Of a DNA stretch of 64,000 bases, positions 63,681-64,000 are shown piece by piece. Each line of letters opens with the position of its first letter. Position 1 is the first letter of the stretch. The notes below the pieces were generated by a model. The model saw only the letters and a program-made list of their open reading frames with translations, had not been told where the DNA came from and searched no databases. A program made the translations under genes and the position numbers. The DNA is from an uncultured Pelagibacteraceae bacterium (GTDB taxonomy: Bacteria; Pseudomonadota; Alphaproteobacteria; Pelagibacterales; AG-422-B15), in the NCBI GenBank assembly GCA_902577765.1, contig CACHAK010000004.1, forward strand, positions 39,547 to 103,546, read 5' to 3'.

Positions 63681-64000
63681 TTAAGCAGCTTTATCTATCA
63701 TATCTAGCCACATTGTGAATTCATCAATTAATTCACTTGCTGGCTGGATTATCTTAACTCTCTTGTCTTTTGAGCTAACTTGAGTAACAAGCGATCCTTT
63801 ACTTATTTCATCGTTAATAAAGTTAATTATAGTTGCTCTCGAAGCAAGATCTGACATGTTTTTTGTTAGATATTCTTTAGTGCATTCAATTTTATCAGTA
63901 TTTGAGTCAAAATATAGTCTCATTATCTCATAGCATATTCTAATACCATAAACTGATCGGCGAAAGTGACTTAAACGGCTGAAGACTTTTCTGTCACCAG
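63681..64000 (-). CDS. C-terminal part of a winged-helix (MarR-like) regulator, runs off the window
   Basis: An internal ATG at 63923 would give only 80 aa, but the frame stays open to base 64000, so the real start probably lies outside. The visible 106 codons include a recognition-helix region MSDLASRATIINFINDEISKG and the wing QVSSKDKRVKIIQPA, as in MarR-like proteins. DNA target unknown; it is convergent with the cold-shock gene. Confidence 0.6.
   Translation of the reverse strand, partial: GDRKVFSRLSHFRRSVYGIRICYEIMRLYFDSNTDKIECTKEYLTKNMSDLASRATIINFINDEISKGSLVTQVSSKDKRVKIIQPASELIDEFTMWLDMIDKAA

Noticed and set aside
1..64000. CRISPR arrays, insertion sequences, prophage genes or rRNA
   Set aside because: No repeat-spacer pattern, transposase, phage structural or integrase gene, or rRNA-like sequence was seen on either strand.

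Overview
The window reads as chromosomal sequence from a very AT-rich, streamlined alphaproteobacterium. It was most likely a free-living marine one of the SAR11/HIMB59/AEGEAN-169 type; the exact clade cannot be fixed from sequence alone. Supporting signs are A+T-rich codon use throughout, genes packed with 0-50 nt spacers or 1-11 nt overlaps, and alphaproteobacterial neighbourhoods: pyrF-trpF-trpB-trpA-accD-folC, aroA-cmk-rpsA-ihfB, nrnC-kdsD-lptC-lptA-lptB, a TIGR02300/FYDLN protein and a complex I NDUFA9-like protein. I see no phage, insertion sequence, CRISPR array or rRNA operon. No gene-free stretch exceeds 300 nt.

Layout. 1-7831 is a catabolic-looking block: a polyamine-type ABC ATPase (cut by the window edge), a Tat-exported binding protein, an amidase, a Rieske-oxygenase-like protein without its Rieske centre, a gamma-glutamylpolyamine-synthetase-like enzyme, an AlaX-like editing protein and an enoyl-CoA hydratase homologue. 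7828-15448 is mixed housekeeping: DMT permease, DnaJ/TerB protein, two tiny ORFs, pdxH, a metal exporter, an SH3 protein, a secreted nuclease, sbcB, rmuC and trxA. 15445-24957 is a long leftward block for folate, fatty acid, tryptophan, pyrimidine and aromatic biosynthesis plus ihfB, rpsA and cmk. 25055-30332 holds a FYDLN protein, tRNA-Ala, the Lpt/KDO genes, nrnC, an NDUFA9-like gene and a shortened uppP. 30493-50552 is mainly rightward: gltD-gltB, queG, an epimerase, two glycosyltransferases, thrS-infC-rpmI-rplT-pheS-pheT, lepA and tRNA-Ser. 50569-64000 is more varied: an O-acyltransferase, MFS, LysE and MATE transporters, a carboxyltransferase/isomerase pair, cytochromes b561 and c', YjbQ, SelO, part of an amino-acid ABC importer, a cold-shock protein and the tail of a winged-helix regulator.

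Points that stand out. (1) The TrpA/TrpB pair sits at the canonical trp locus but carries many substitutions in active-site loops. (2) A ring-hydroxylase-like protein keeps its 2-His-1-Asp iron site but has lost the whole [2Fe-2S] module, and it sits beside a glutamylating enzyme. (3) A G+C-rich, hairpin-rich element ending in a textbook terminator lies just upstream of a LysE exporter, with two tandem DnaA-box-like 9-mers before it. (4) UppP and ThrRS are each missing a normally conserved segment. (5) Several genes have a good -10 hexamer only 6-11 nt before the ATG and no Shine-Dalgarno, suggesting leaderless transcripts. (6) Six convergent gene pairs share the same 4-nt YTAA stop overlap.
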